The notes under the pieces are model-generated. The model ran no database searches. It saw only the letters and a program-made list of their open reading frames with translations, and was not told where the DNA came from. From contig NZ_QZMN01000003.1 in NCBI RefSeq assembly GCF_003702705.1, forward strand, positions 1-64,000: a stretch of DNA of 64,000 bases. The letters run 5' to 3'. The translations under genes and the position numbers were made by a program. Positions 8,252 through 15,494 of the stretch are shown in pieces. Each line of letters starts with the position of its first letter. Position 1 is the stretch's first letter. The stretch is from Ornithinimicrobium cerasi (lineage in GTDB: Bacteria > Actinomycetota > Actinomycetes > Actinomycetales > Dermatophilaceae).

Positions 8252-8320
8252 ACTCACAGGCGTCGAACGTGAGAACGGCCGGATGCATCCGGCGCCCAGA
8301 AGGGGTTCGCGCCTGTGAGT
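8252..8320. repeat. Inverted repeat ACTCACAGGCG/CGCCTGTGAGT with inner palindrome
   Basis: An 11-bp perfect inverted repeat (8252-8262 and 8310-8320) brackets a 16-bp perfect palindrome, GCCGGATGCATCCGGC (8278-8293). It fills the gap between the convergent MBL and crp genes and may act as a bidirectional terminator. The ACTCAC/GTGAGT ends recur in the topA downstream region (26934-27049), suggesting a repeat family. Confidence 0.7.
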
Positions 8321-8333
8321 AGAGGGTGTGACC

Positions 8334-9011
8334 TCAGCGGGCGCGGCGGCGCAGGCGGGGCACGTCGAGCAGCGTGACCGCCTTGGCCCCGAGCATGATC
8401 CATCCGCGGTGGGCGAAGTCGGCGAGCGCCTTGTTGACCGTCTCCCGGCTCGCGCCGACCAGCTGCGCGAGCTCCTCCTGGGTGAGGTCGTGCGCGACGA
8501 GCAGGCCCACGTCGGTGCGCCGCCCGAAGCGGTCAGACAGGTCGAGCAGGGCCTTGGCCACGCGCCCCGGCACGTCGGTGAACACGAGGTCCGAGATCCC
8601 CTCGTTGGTGCGCCGCAGCCGGTGGGCGAGGCCGGCGAGCATCTGCATGGCCACCTCGGGATGGTCGGCGAGGAAGGTGCGGAGGGCGTCGTTGCCGAGG
8701 GAGATGAGCTCGCTGTTGGAGACGACGTAGGCGGTGCTCAGCCGGGGGCCGGGGTCGAAGAGGCTGAGCTCGCCGAACATCTCCCCGGGGCCCAGCACCG
8801 ACAGCAGGTTCTCGCGGCCGTCGGCGGAGGTGCGGGCGAGCTTGATCTTGCCGGAGACGGTGACGTAGAGCGAGTCGCCGGGATCCCCCTCCCGGAAGAC
8901 GACCTCCCCCCGGCTGAGCCGGCGGGGGGTCATGGTGCCGATGAGCCGCTCCGCCGTGGGTTCGTCCAGGGCGGAGAACAGTGGTGCCTTCATCACGACA
9001 TGCTGGTCCAC
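8334..9011 (-). CDS. crp: Crp/Fnr-family cAMP-responsive regulator
   Basis: A 225-residue global regulator. The cyclic-nucleotide-binding domain contains GDSLYVTVSGKIKLAR and the phosphate-binding cassette FGELSLFDPGPRLSTA; the helix-turn-helix is DLTQEELAQLVGASRETVNK, nearly identical to M. tuberculosis Crp (Rv3676) and corynebacterial GlxR. The GTG at 9011 makes VDQHVVMKAPLF align with the start of those proteins; ATG at 8993 is an alternative. The FGELS and RLST elements that contact cAMP in the family are intact, so cAMP binding is expected. It is divergent from nth with about 70 nt between the starts, so their promoters overlap. Confidence 0.94.
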   Translation of the reverse strand: MDQHVVMKAPLFSALDEPTAERLIGTMTPRRLSRGEVVFREGDPGDSLYVTVSGKIKLARTSADGRENLLSVLGPGEMFGELSLFDPGPRLSTAYVVSNSELISLGNDALRTFLADHPEVAMQMLAGLAHRLRRTNEGISDLVFTDVPGRVAKALLDLSDRFGRRTDVGLLVAHDLTQEELAQLVGASRETVNKALADFAHRGWIMLGAKAVTLLDVPRLRRRAR

Positions 9012-9071
9012 AGCCACATCGTCGCACGTCGCGGGCATGGAGGTGCGGATGGGTGTGTCGCGCGTCACGTC

Positions 9072-9077
9072 TAGGCT
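9072..9077 (+). promoter_or_regulatory. -10 box, leaderless nth
   Basis: TAGGCT, then 6 nt, then GTG at 9084. Confidence 0.6.
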
Positions 9078-9083
9078 GGGACG

Positions 9084-9833
9084 GTGAGCAGCGCACCTCC
9101 CGAACCCGAACTCGACCGAGCCGCGCCTACGCCGACGGGCGAGAGCGGGCTGGCCCTGACCCGTCGGGCACGGCGGACGTACCGGCTGCTCGCCGAGCGC
9201 TATCCCGACGCCCGCTGCGAGCTCGACTTCGCCGATCCCTACCAGCTCCTCGTGGCCACGGTGCTGTCCGCCCAGACCACGGACGTGCGGGTCAACGGGG
9301 TGACGCCCACGCTGTTCGCCCGCTACCCCGACGCCCGGTCCCTGGCTGCCGCCGATCGGGCCGAGGTCGAGGCCATCGTCCAGCCCACCGGGTTCTTCCG
9401 GGCCAAGACGGACAGCCTGCTCAAGCTCGCCGCCGACCTGGTCGAGCGTTTCGACGGGACCGTCCCCGGGCGGCTGCGCGACCTCGTCACCCTGCCAGGG
9501 GTGGGGCGCAAGACCGCCAACGTCGTGCTCGGTGACGCGTTCGACGTGCCCGGGATCACCGTGGACACGCACGTGGGTCGCCTGGTCCGACGGTTCGGGT
9601 GGACCGCCGAGGAGGACCCCGTCAAGGTCGAGCACGCGGTCGGGGCGCTGTTCCCCCGGCGGGAGTGGACCCGCCTCTCGCACGTCCTGATCTTCCACGG
9701 TCGACGCACCTGCCACGCCCGCAACCCGGCCTGCGGCGCCTGCCCGGTCGCCCGGCTGTGCCCCTCCTACGGGACGGGTGAGACCGACCCGACCCGGGCC
9801 GCCGCCCTCGTGCGCACGGCGCCCCGGGGCTGA
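9084..9833 (+). CDS. nth: Endonuclease III (DNA glycosylase/AP lyase)
   Basis: A 249-residue base-excision repair enzyme for oxidised pyrimidines. The helix-hairpin-helix [13 protein letters not shown] contains the catalytic Lys, VDTHVGRL carries the catalytic Asp, and the iron-sulfur loop C-X6-C-X2-C-X5-C is complete in [17 protein letters not shown]. It has an N-terminal extension of about 25 residues rich in Pro and Glu, as in other actinobacterial Nth proteins. A TAGGCT -10 box 6 nt before the GTG indicates a leaderless mRNA. It is divergent from crp, the same arrangement as Rv3674c/Rv3676 without the intervening gene. Confidence 0.95.
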   Translation: MSSAPPEPELDRAAPTPTGESGLALTRRARRTYRLLAERYPDARCELDFADPYQLLVATVLSAQTTDVRVNGVTPTLFARYPDARSLAAADRAEVEAIVQPTGFFRAKTDSLLKLAADLVERFDGTVPGRLRDLVTLPGVGRKTANVVLGDAFDVPGITVDTHVGRLVRRFGWTAEEDPVKVEHAVGALFPRREWTRLSHVLIFHGRRTCHARNPACGACPVARLCPSYGTGETDPTRAAALVRTAPRG

Positions 9834-9846
9834 GGGGCGCCGGCGC

Positions 9847-10497
9847 GTGACGGCATACCTGCCCCCGGCGTGGCTCGCCGACTTCGCCCGCAGGGTCCCC
9901 GACCTGCCCGGCGAACGGTTCGCGCGTTTCCTGCCGCCGCCGCAGGGCGGCCGGCGGCACTCGGCCGTGCTCGTGCTCTTCGCCCCAGGGGTGACCGACC
10001 CTGACGACACCACGGTCGTGATCACCGAGCGCGCCCACACCATGCGCTCGCACCCCGGCCAGCCGGCCTTCCCGGGAGGGGGGACCGAGCCGGGGGACGC
10101 GGACCCCGCCGCGACCGCGCTGCGCGAGGCGGCCGAGGAGATCGACCTCGACCCCACCGGGGTGGACGTGCTGGGGGAGCTGCCGACGCTGCACATCCCG
10201 GTCAGCGGTTACGACGTGACGCCCGTCCTCGCCTGGTGGCGCGAGCCGAGGCCGTCGACGCTGTGGGCCAGGGACCCGCGTGAGGTGGCGCGCGTGCTGC
10301 AGCCCAGCGTGGCCACGCTGGTGGACCCGGCGGGGCGGTTCCAGGTCTCCCACCCCAGCGGCTTCGTCGGTCCCGCGTGGGACGTGGAGGGGCTGCTCGT
10401 GTGGGGCTTCACCGGAGGCATCCTCGACCGGGTGCTGGACCTTGCCGGGATCGCCCCGCCGTGGGACCGGGGGGTCACGCGGCCGCTTCCCCTGTGA
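9847..10497 (+). CDS. CoA pyrophosphatase-type NUDIX hydrolase
   Basis: A 216-residue NUDIX protein. SHPGQPAFPGGGTEPGD is the UPF0035-type motif of CoA diphosphatases (NudL, NUDT7), running directly into the Nudix box that ends TALREAAEEIDL. Expected reaction: CoA (or oxidised CoA) to 4'-phosphopantetheine plus 3',5'-ADP. The GTG at 9847 lies 13 nt after the nth stop, so both are likely in one transcript, as in M. tuberculosis (Rv3672c). The last 10 residues (DRGVTRPLPL) are unremarkable. Confidence 0.9.
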   Translation: MTAYLPPAWLADFARRVPDLPGERFARFLPPPQGGRRHSAVLVLFAPGVTDPDDTTVVITERAHTMRSHPGQPAFPGGGTEPGDADPAATALREAAEEIDLDPTGVDVLGELPTLHIPVSGYDVTPVLAWWREPRPSTLWARDPREVARVLQPSVATLVDPAGRFQVSHPSGFVGPAWDVEGLLVWGFTGGILDRVLDLAGIAPPWDRGVTRPLPL

Positions 10498-10542
10498 CAG
10501 GGACAGCGTCGCTGCGCCCGCGCGTCCCGCGGACCGCGGGGG

Positions 10543-11022
10543 TCAGGCCCGGGGGGCGGTGGTGAGCGCGGCCTGCGGAGGGGTGCCCTCCTTGAAGTGT
10601 GCCGGCGCGTTCTTCAGGGACGCCACGGTCTGCTTGCCGTTCTCGATGGCGCGCTCCGGCTTGCCCTTGACCTGGGTCACCTGCTTCTTGCCCACCAGGG
10701 CCAGCACGCCCGCCACGACGAAGAGCACCGCGGCGACGATGAGCAGTGAGGCCCACCAGGGCAGCCAGATGTTGAGCACGGCTGCCAGCCCGAGGAGGAG
10801 CAGCCCGAAGCCGTAGAGCCCGAGCACGGCCGCGCCCGCGAACATCCCGGCGCCCTTGCCCGCGTGCTGCACGTCCTGCTTGATCTCCGCCTTGGCGAGC
10901 TCGAGCTCGCCGCGCATGATCTGCGAGACGTCGGTCGAGACGTCGCTGACGAGCTGTCCGATGGTGCGCTCGCCGGCGGTGCCGGTGAGCGGCTGGGGGC
11001 CGGGGTCGACGGGTGTGCTCAT
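10543..11022 (-). CDS. Actinobacterial Holin-X (phage holin superfamily III) protein
   Basis: A 159-residue integral membrane protein. A Ser/Asp-rich N-terminus is followed by an amphipathic helix (TIGQLVSDVSTDVSQIMRGE), two transmembrane hairpins at about 64-86 and 90-111, and a basic tail with KKQVTQVKGKPERAIENGK. The architecture matches the Holin-X family that is chromosomal and common in actinobacteria; despite the name it is not prophage evidence. M. tuberculosis Rv3669 occupies a similar spot. On the minus strand TAGGCT stands 7 nt before the ATG, so the mRNA is probably leaderless. Function unknown. Confidence 0.85.
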   Translation of the reverse strand: MSTPVDPGPQPLTGTAGERTIGQLVSDVSTDVSQIMRGELELAKAEIKQDVQHAGKGAGMFAGAAVLGLYGFGLLLLGLAAVLNIWLPWWASLLIVAAVLFVVAGVLALVGKKQVTQVKGKPERAIENGKQTVASLKNAPAHFKEGTPPQAALTTAPRA

Positions 11023-11029
11023 GGTGCGG

Positions 11030-11035
11030 AGCCTA
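11030..11035 (-). promoter_or_regulatory. -10 box, leaderless Holin-X gene
   Basis: TAGGCT on the minus strand, then 7 nt, then ATG at 11022. Confidence 0.55.
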
Positions 11036-11100
11036 ACCGGGTGAGGGGGCCGATGCAGGTCGGCCGAACCCGCGCGCCCGTCGTGACCGGGCAGACAAGT

Positions 11101-11139
11101 GGGTCCGCCCGGCACCCCCTGTGCGTGCCGGGCGGACCC
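11101..11139. terminator. Strong 15-bp perfect hairpin between divergent genes
   Basis: GGGTCCGCCCGGCAC (11101-11115) pairs perfectly with 11125-11139 around a 9-nt loop. It lies upstream of both flanking genes, where no annotated transcript would end. On the minus strand ACTTGTCT follows. The likeliest role is as terminator of an unannotated minus-strand RNA starting near 11230; attenuation of the Holin-X gene from an upstream promoter is the alternative. Confidence 0.6.
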
Positions 11140-11235
11140 ATTCGACACCCGGTCCCGTGACAGCCGGTGGGGCTCTCCCCGAGGGGGGCCGCCTTGTCGA
11201 CGCCTTCATCCTCCCACGCGTCACACCCCGTTCCT
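11140..11235 (-). ncRNA. Possible small RNA or leader (unidentified)
   Basis: This 96-nt stretch precedes the strong hairpin at 11101-11139 on the minus strand. TCGACA and TGTCGA in it can pair around a C-rich arm with GGCCCCCC, and an AT-rich patch suited to a promoter lies at 11241-11266. A 60-odd-codon frame with GGAGG before its ATG also crosses it but is Arg/Pro-rich and without similarity that I recognise. The call as an RNA is inference only. Confidence 0.25.
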
Positions 11236-11242
11236 AGCCGGA

Positions 11243-11261
11243 TTTGGTAAGGGTTTGTTAA
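11243..11261 (+). promoter_or_regulatory. Direct repeat TTTGGTAA/TTTGTTAA, 11-bp period
   Basis: TTTGGTAA (11243-11250) and TTTGTTAA (11254-11261) are spaced by exactly one helical turn in the most AT-rich patch of this divergent intergenic region. This is the layout of an activator or response-regulator site. The factor is unknown. Confidence 0.35.
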
Positions 11262-11306
11262 AGAATGCCGGGTAACCCAGCGGCGGTCCGCGAGGCCGCC
11301 ACGACC

Positions 11307-11312
11307 TACAGT
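11307..11312 (+). promoter_or_regulatory. -10 box, leaderless Fic-fold gene
   Basis: TACAGT, then 6 nt, then GTG at 11319. Confidence 0.6.
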
Positions 11313-11318
11313 GACCCG

Positions 11319-12188
11319 GTGAGAACCGACCTCCAGGACGCGCTCGGCCAGCTTCTGGACCTGGACGGGGTCGCCCCGGCCGTGGACGCCGCGCGGGAGT
11401 CGTGCACCGCGCTGCGCTGGCACGAGGGTTTGCGTCGGCGGGTCCCGGAGGCGGCGGCCGAGTCCAGGGTGCGGGGCGCGACGGCGAGCGCCCTGCTCGA
11501 GGGGGCCGAGCCGGCGGGCTCCGCGGGCACGGTGGGGCTCGTCCGCGACCTGGTCCGCGGGGCGGTCCCCTGGGACGCGCGCGACCTCGACCCGGTATGG
11601 CGTGTGCTCGTCGGGGTGGTCCGCGCGACCTCCGCGACCGAGCAGGTGGGCGCCGCCCAGCTCAGGTCACCGGCCCAGGTGCTCGCGTCCCTGCACGCGG
11701 CCGCCACGGGCGGGCTGCTGCCGATGGAGCAGGTCGGTCGTCCCCGGCTGGCGGGAGAGGGGTGCGCCGAGTGGTCGGAGCTCGGGGAGCCGTGCGACGT
11801 CGCCGAGGCGGAGGCGCGCCTCGGCGTGGTGCACGACCTGCTCGCCGCGGTACCCGTCGGGCGCCTGCCGGTGCTGCCGCTGGCGGCCGTCGTCCATGCC
11901 GAGATCATGGTCGTGCGTCCCTTCGTCGCCGGGAACGGTGTCGTGGCCAGGGCGGTGGAGCGGGCGGTGCTGCGCGTCGGAGGGCTGGACCCGACCGGGG
12001 TCGCCGTGCCGGAGATCGGGCACGCGGACCGGGCGGGCACCGACTACCGCGGGGCCCTGACGGCCTACGCGTCGGGAGGTCGCGAGGGGGTGCGGCTCTG
12101 GCTGCTGCACTGTGCCGACGCCGTCCGACGGGCGGCGGCCGAGGGTGTCCGGGTGGCCGACGCGGTGCGTGCGGGCCGGCTGGCCTGA
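11319..12188 (+). CDS. Fic-fold protein lacking the catalytic histidine
   Basis: A 289-residue protein annotated as an oxidoreductase in some actinobacteria, but it carries Fic features. SALLEG (57-62) fits the inhibitory helix motif (S/T)XXXE(G/N), and RPFVAGNGVVAR (200-211) matches the Fic core HPFXXGNGRXXR except that the catalytic His is Arg200 and the first Arg is Val208. The phosphate-binding GNG is kept. It should therefore be unable to AMPylate by the usual mechanism. The GTG at 11319 is preferred over an upstream ATG at 11265 because TACAGT lies exactly 6 nt before it. It stands directly upstream of the 6C RNA and Tad operon, a conserved neighbourhood. Confidence 0.75.
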   Translation: MRTDLQDALGQLLDLDGVAPAVDAARESCTALRWHEGLRRRVPEAAAESRVRGATASALLEGAEPAGSAGTVGLVRDLVRGAVPWDARDLDPVWRVLVGVVRATSATEQVGAAQLRSPAQVLASLHAAATGGLLPMEQVGRPRLAGEGCAEWSELGEPCDVAEAEARLGVVHDLLAAVPVGRLPVLPLAAVVHAEIMVVRPFVAGNGVVARAVERAVLRVGGLDPTGVAVPEIGHADRAGTDYRGALTAYASGGREGVRLWLLHCADAVRRAAAEGVRVADAVRAGRLA

Positions 12189-12272
12189 GAGGCACGGACG
12201 AGTCCGGGCCGCGCCCCTGCGCGCCCGCCCGTGATGAGGGGTTCGGCACGACACGCGCACCACCGGGCGTAC

Positions 12273-12302
12273 TTGCTTCGGGCCCCGCCCGGGTGCCATA
12301 CT
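12273..12302 (+). promoter_or_regulatory. Promoter of 6C RNA
   Basis: TTGCTT (12273-12278), an 18-nt spacer, and CATACT (12297-12302). The expected transcription start is near 12308. Confidence 0.7.
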
Positions 12303-12307
12303 TGGCG

Positions 12308-12410
12308 AACAGCGCTCCTCGCAAGAGTCGTAGCGCGGGTACTGAGGGTCAACCCCCCCTGACCCTTGGTACCGACGGCCCCGGCATCCCCCCCGCCGGG
12401 GCCGTCCCCA
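12308..12410 (+). ncRNA. 6C small RNA
   Basis: Two hairpins each present a run of cytosines in the loop, the defining feature of the actinobacterial 6C RNA. Hairpin 1 has a 7-bp stem AGGGTCA/TGACCCT (12345-12351, 12360-12366) with a loop of A plus seven C. Hairpin 2 has a 12-bp stem (12374-12385, 12395-12406) with a loop of AT plus seven C. The location between the Fic-like gene and the Tad ATPase gene agrees with the mycobacterial and streptomycete loci, where 6C also sits beside the Tad operon. In those organisms C-loop RNAs act on G-rich ribosome sites. Ends are estimated from the promoter and second stem. Confidence 0.9.
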
Positions 12411-12571
12411 TGTCCCCTGGCGGTCGGTGAACCCGCCGGCGCAGCTGCCTCCTGCTCCTGCCTCAGGTCCCGGTCGGTGCCCCGTCCACACGCCCCCCTG
12501 CCGCGCTGGTGCCGTCCACAGATCCCGTCGTGCGGCTTCCGGTCCGCGGGGGCGGCGCCGACGCTGGGGGC

Positions 12572-13708
12572 ATGACCCAGGACGAGCGCACCGACCCAGC
12601 AGGCTCGAGGCCCGAGACGTGGCCTCGAGCCTCCCTCGTGGCTGCCCTCGGTCCGCTCGCCGCGCTCGTGGACGACCCCTGCGTCACCGACGTGCTGGTC
12701 AACGGGGACACCGGCGTGTGGTCCGACCGCGGCGGTGGCCTGGAGGAGTCCGGCGTCGTCCTCAGCGACGAGCGCACCGTCCGGCGTCTGGCGGTGCGCC
12801 TCGCCGGTCTGGCGGGGCGCCGGCTCGACGACGCCAGTCCCTGGGTGGACGGGTTGCTCCCCGGCGGGGTGCGCCTGCACGCCGTGCTCCCGCCGCTCGT
12901 GGAGGGCGGGCCGCACGTCAGCCTTCGGGTGCCTCGTTCGGTCGCGCCCACCCTGCGGGCCCTGCAGGGCTGGGGGGCGCTCGACGACGAGGCTCGGCAG
13001 GTGCTCGAGGCCGTCGTGCGGGCCCGGCTCTCCTTCGTGGTCACCGGCGGGACCGGGTCGGGCAAGACCACCCTGCTGGCGGCCATGCTGGCACGGGTGG
13101 ACGCCCGCGAGCGCGTCGTCGTGGTGGAGGACGTACGGGAGCTCCGCGTCGACCACCCCCACGTGGTCCACCTCCAGGGCCGGAGCAACAACGTGGAGGG
13201 ACGGGGCGAGGTCACGCTCACCACGCTGGTGCGGCAGAGCCTGCGGATGCGCCCGGACCGGGTCGTCGTGGGCGAGGTGCGAGGGGCCGAGGTGCGCGAG
13301 CTCCTCGCCGCGCTGAACACCGGCCACGAAGGCGGCTGCGGCACCCTGCACGCCAACAACGCCGCCGACCTCGTGAGCCGGGTGGAGGCCCTGGGCGCCC
13401 TCGCCGCGATGACACCGTCGGCGGTGCACGCCCAGCTGGCCAGCGCCATCGAGGTGGTCCTGCACGTCACGCGCTCCGGCGCGGGCCGGCGCGAGCTGGT
13501 GGAGGTGGCCGTGCTGGAGAGGGCGGCCGACGGCAGGGTGAGCACGGTGCCCGCCCTCGTGGGTGGGCCCGGCCGGTGGCGCACCGGTGCGGGCTGGGAC
13601 AGGTTCGTCTCTCGTGCCGGCCTGCCGGCCGACCTGGTGGCACCGGGGAGCGGCACCGGCCCGGAAGGGGACCCGCCCGGGCACGCACCCCACGGGTGGA
13701 CGCGATGA
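12572..13708 (+). CDS. tadA: Tad/CpaF-type pilus assembly ATPase
   Basis: A 378-residue secretion ATPase (Rv3659c-like). The N-terminal domain has DPCVTDVLVNG (35-45); the motor domain has Walker A GGTGSGKTT (159-167), an Asp box around VVVEDVRE, RMRPDRVVVGEVRG and the His box GHEGGCGTLHANNA. It powers assembly of Flp-type pili. The ATG at 12572 has only a G-rich stretch as a ribosome site, interesting because 6C-type C-loops bind G-rich sites. The last codons overlap tadB by ATGA. The CpaE/Ssd-like protein that precedes this gene in mycobacteria is missing. Confidence 0.92.
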   Translation: MTQDERTDPAGSRPETWPRASLVAALGPLAALVDDPCVTDVLVNGDTGVWSDRGGGLEESGVVLSDERTVRRLAVRLAGLAGRRLDDASPWVDGLLPGGVRLHAVLPPLVEGGPHVSLRVPRSVAPTLRALQGWGALDDEARQVLEAVVRARLSFVVTGGTGSGKTTLLAAMLARVDARERVVVVEDVRELRVDHPHVVHLQGRSNNVEGRGEVTLTTLVRQSLRMRPDRVVVGEVRGAEVRELLAALNTGHEGGCGTLHANNAADLVSRVEALGALAAMTPSAVHAQLASAIEVVLHVTRSGAGRRELVEVAVLERAADGRVSTVPALVGGPGRWRTGAGWDRFVSRAGLPADLVAPGSGTGPEGDPPGHAPHGWTR

Positions 13709-14556
13709 TGCGCTCCCAGCTCCTGCCGGACGTCGACGTCCTGCTCGGGGCGTGCGCGCTGCTGGTCGTCCTGGCCGTCCTCCTCTGGCCCCGGGGAGAC
13801 GGGGCAGAGCCGCCGTCGCCCTCGTCGCCGTCCCCCTCGTCGCCACCCTCGTCGACCTCGGGGGAACCGGGTGGGCGCGGGCGCCGGAGGTCACCGGCGA
13901 CGCGACGGGACGTCACCGGTCAGGGCAGGTTCGAGTCCCTCGTGACCCCGACCGGCCCGCCATCTCCGGTTGCGCGCGGGTCCGTCGTGGGCCGGATGCT
14001 GACGCGCCCGGCACGCCGCGACCTCGCCGAGGTCCATCTTCTCGACGCTCTGGCGGCTGCCCTGGAGGCGGGTCTGCCCACGGACCGGGCGCTGCACCTG
14101 GCGCTGGACAGCGTCGAGGACGAGGGGAGGGCGGCCGCCTGGGCGGACCTGAGGCGCTCGGCGGACCTCGGGCTGCCCCTCGCGCCGTCCTGGGACCGCG
14201 CCGCCCGGCGGACTGGCAGTCCCGCGATCGCCGCGGCGGGTCGGGCGTGGGCGGTGGCCGCGCTGTCCGGCGCCCCCCTGGCGGCCGCGGTCAGGTCCAG
14301 CGCCCACGCCGCCCGTGAGCGGCACCGTCTCCTCAGGGCGGTCGAGGTGGCGACGGCCGGGGCGCGGGCCACGGTGACCGTGCTGGGCCTGTTGCCCGTG
14401 GCCGGTGCAGGGCTGGCCGCGGTGCTGGGCATCGCGCCGACGACGCTCTACGGCAGTCCCCCCGCAGTCATCTCCGCGGCGGCGGGCCTGGCCCTCCTGC
14501 TCCTGGGCCACCTCGTCGTCCGGGCGCTGGTCGCCCGCGTCGTGGCGGGGGTGTGA
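13705..14556 (+). CDS. tadB: TadB-like inner-membrane pilus assembly protein
   Basis: A 283-residue type II secretion F-domain protein. An N-terminal membrane segment (about 11-28) is followed by a low-complexity Ser/Pro linker (37-55), a cytoplasmic F-domain half with EVHLLDALAAALEAGLPTDR, and two hydrophobic segments near the C-terminus. It begins within ATGATG at the tadA stop; ATG 13708 is an equally good start. Together with TadC it should form the membrane platform for the pilus. The sequence is shorter than typical TadB but similar to other actinobacterial versions. Confidence 0.82.
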   Translation: MMRSQLLPDVDVLLGACALLVVLAVLLWPRGDGAEPPSPSSPSPSSPPSSTSGEPGGRGRRRSPATRRDVTGQGRFESLVTPTGPPSPVARGSVVGRMLTRPARRDLAEVHLLDALAAALEAGLPTDRALHLALDSVEDEGRAAAWADLRRSADLGLPLAPSWDRAARRTGSPAIAAAGRAWAVAALSGAPLAAAVRSSAHAARERHRLLRAVEVATAGARATVTVLGLLPVAGAGLAAVLGIAPTTLYGSPPAVISAAAGLALLLLGHLVVRALVARVVAGV

Positions 14557-15218
14557 GTGTGGACGGGGTGCTGGCACACCTGATCGCGACGGGTCTCGCC
14601 GGGGCAGCCGCGGTCCTGACGTGGCCGCCCCCGGCGCGGCGGTCATGGGCACCGCGCGGACGAGGACCTGCTGGTGGACGGTCCGCGTGGCGGGGCAACG
14701 CCGGGTCTGGGGTCGGCGCGGGGTGGCGGGTCAGGACCGGAGGGTACCCCGGGAGCCGTTCCCGGCGCGAGGGGCCGGACGCCCGGGCAGGCAAGCGCCT
14801 GGTCCCTGACGCCATGGAGCTGATGGCCGTCGCGCTCACCGGAGGCGCCTCCGTGGGCGCCGCGGCACGGACGGTGTCGTCCACCCTGCCGGAACCCCTG
14901 GCGGGTCAGCTCCGCGACGTCGCGGAGGACCTGCGCGGCGGGGAGGACACGGACGATGCGTGGCGGGCGGCCGGCGCCCACTGGGCACCAGCGCGGCGCT
15001 GCCTGGACCTCGCGCAGTCCTCGGGCGTCCCCCCGGCGGAGGCGCTCGTCCGTGCGGCGCAGGACGTGCGGTGCGACGCGGTGGCCGACGTCGAGGTCGC
15101 GGCGGCGCGGCTGGGGGTGCGGCTGGTCCTGCCTCTGGGTCTGGCCTACCTGCCCGCGTTCGTGCTCACCACGATCGTCCCGGTCGTGCTCGCGCTGACC
15201 GGAGAGCTGTCCTGGTGA
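14553..15218 (+). CDS. tadC: TadC-like inner-membrane pilus assembly protein
   Basis: A 221-residue second platform protein with a type II secretion F-domain: DAMELMAVALTGGASVGAA, then a charged helix (LRDVAEDLRGGEDTDDAWRA) and a C-terminal hydrophobic hairpin (LVLPLGLAYLPAFVLTTIVP). Its N-terminal 60 residues are Arg/Gly-rich after one membrane segment. The GTG at 14553 overlaps the tadB stop by 4 nt. Function is inferred from the family and operon position. Confidence 0.82.
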   Translation: MSVDGVLAHLIATGLAGAAAVLTWPPPARRSWAPRGRGPAGGRSAWRGNAGSGVGAGWRVRTGGYPGSRSRREGPDARAGKRLVPDAMELMAVALTGGASVGAAARTVSSTLPEPLAGQLRDVAEDLRGGEDTDDAWRAAGAHWAPARRCLDLAQSSGVPPAEALVRAAQDVRCDAVADVEVAAARLGVRLVLPLGLAYLPAFVLTTIVPVVLALTGELSW

Positions 15219-15284
15219 CGAGGGTCGTCACCAGGGCGCACGTGCGTCCCAACCGGGACGTACACACCCACAAGGAGGGGAACG

Positions 15285-15494
15285 ATGAGGAAGAGCACCA
15301 TCCGACACCAGGTCCGCCGCACGTTCAGGCAGCTGCGATCCGGCAGGGACGCGGGTATGTCGACCGCGGAGTACGCGGTCGGGACGATCGCCGCCTGCGC
15401 CTTCGCGGCGCTGCTGCTGATGGTCATCCGGTCCGGGGCGGTCGAGGGACTGGTCACGACGGTCATCACGACCGCGCTGTCGGTGTCCCTGTGA
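15285..15494 (+). CDS. Flp-type pilin (DUF4244)
   Basis: A 69-residue prepilin (Rv3656c-like). A basic leader is followed by GMSTAEYAVGTIAACAFAAL, where cleavage after the Gly before Met-Ser-Thr and the Glu at +5 match type IV/Flp pilins; a single hydrophobic helix follows. This should be the major pilus subunit. It has the strongest ribosome site of the operon (AAGGAGGGG 4 nt before ATG) after a 66-nt gap, consistent with high expression. No prepilin peptidase gene is present in the window, so processing must rely on one encoded elsewhere. Confidence 0.88.
   Translation: MRKSTIRHQVRRTFRQLRSGRDAGMSTAEYAVGTIAACAFAALLLMVIRSGAVEGLVTTVITTALSVSL

Noticed and set aside
10543-11022. Holin-like protein as evidence of a prophage
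   Set aside because: Holin-X family proteins are ordinary chromosomal genes in actinobacteria; no phage gene is nearby.
11033-11224. A 63-codon minus-strand frame with a GGAGG site across the strong hairpin
   Set aside because: Its translation is Arg/Pro/Gly-rich without motif and runs through a 15-bp perfect hairpin; an RNA element is at least as likely, so no gene was called.
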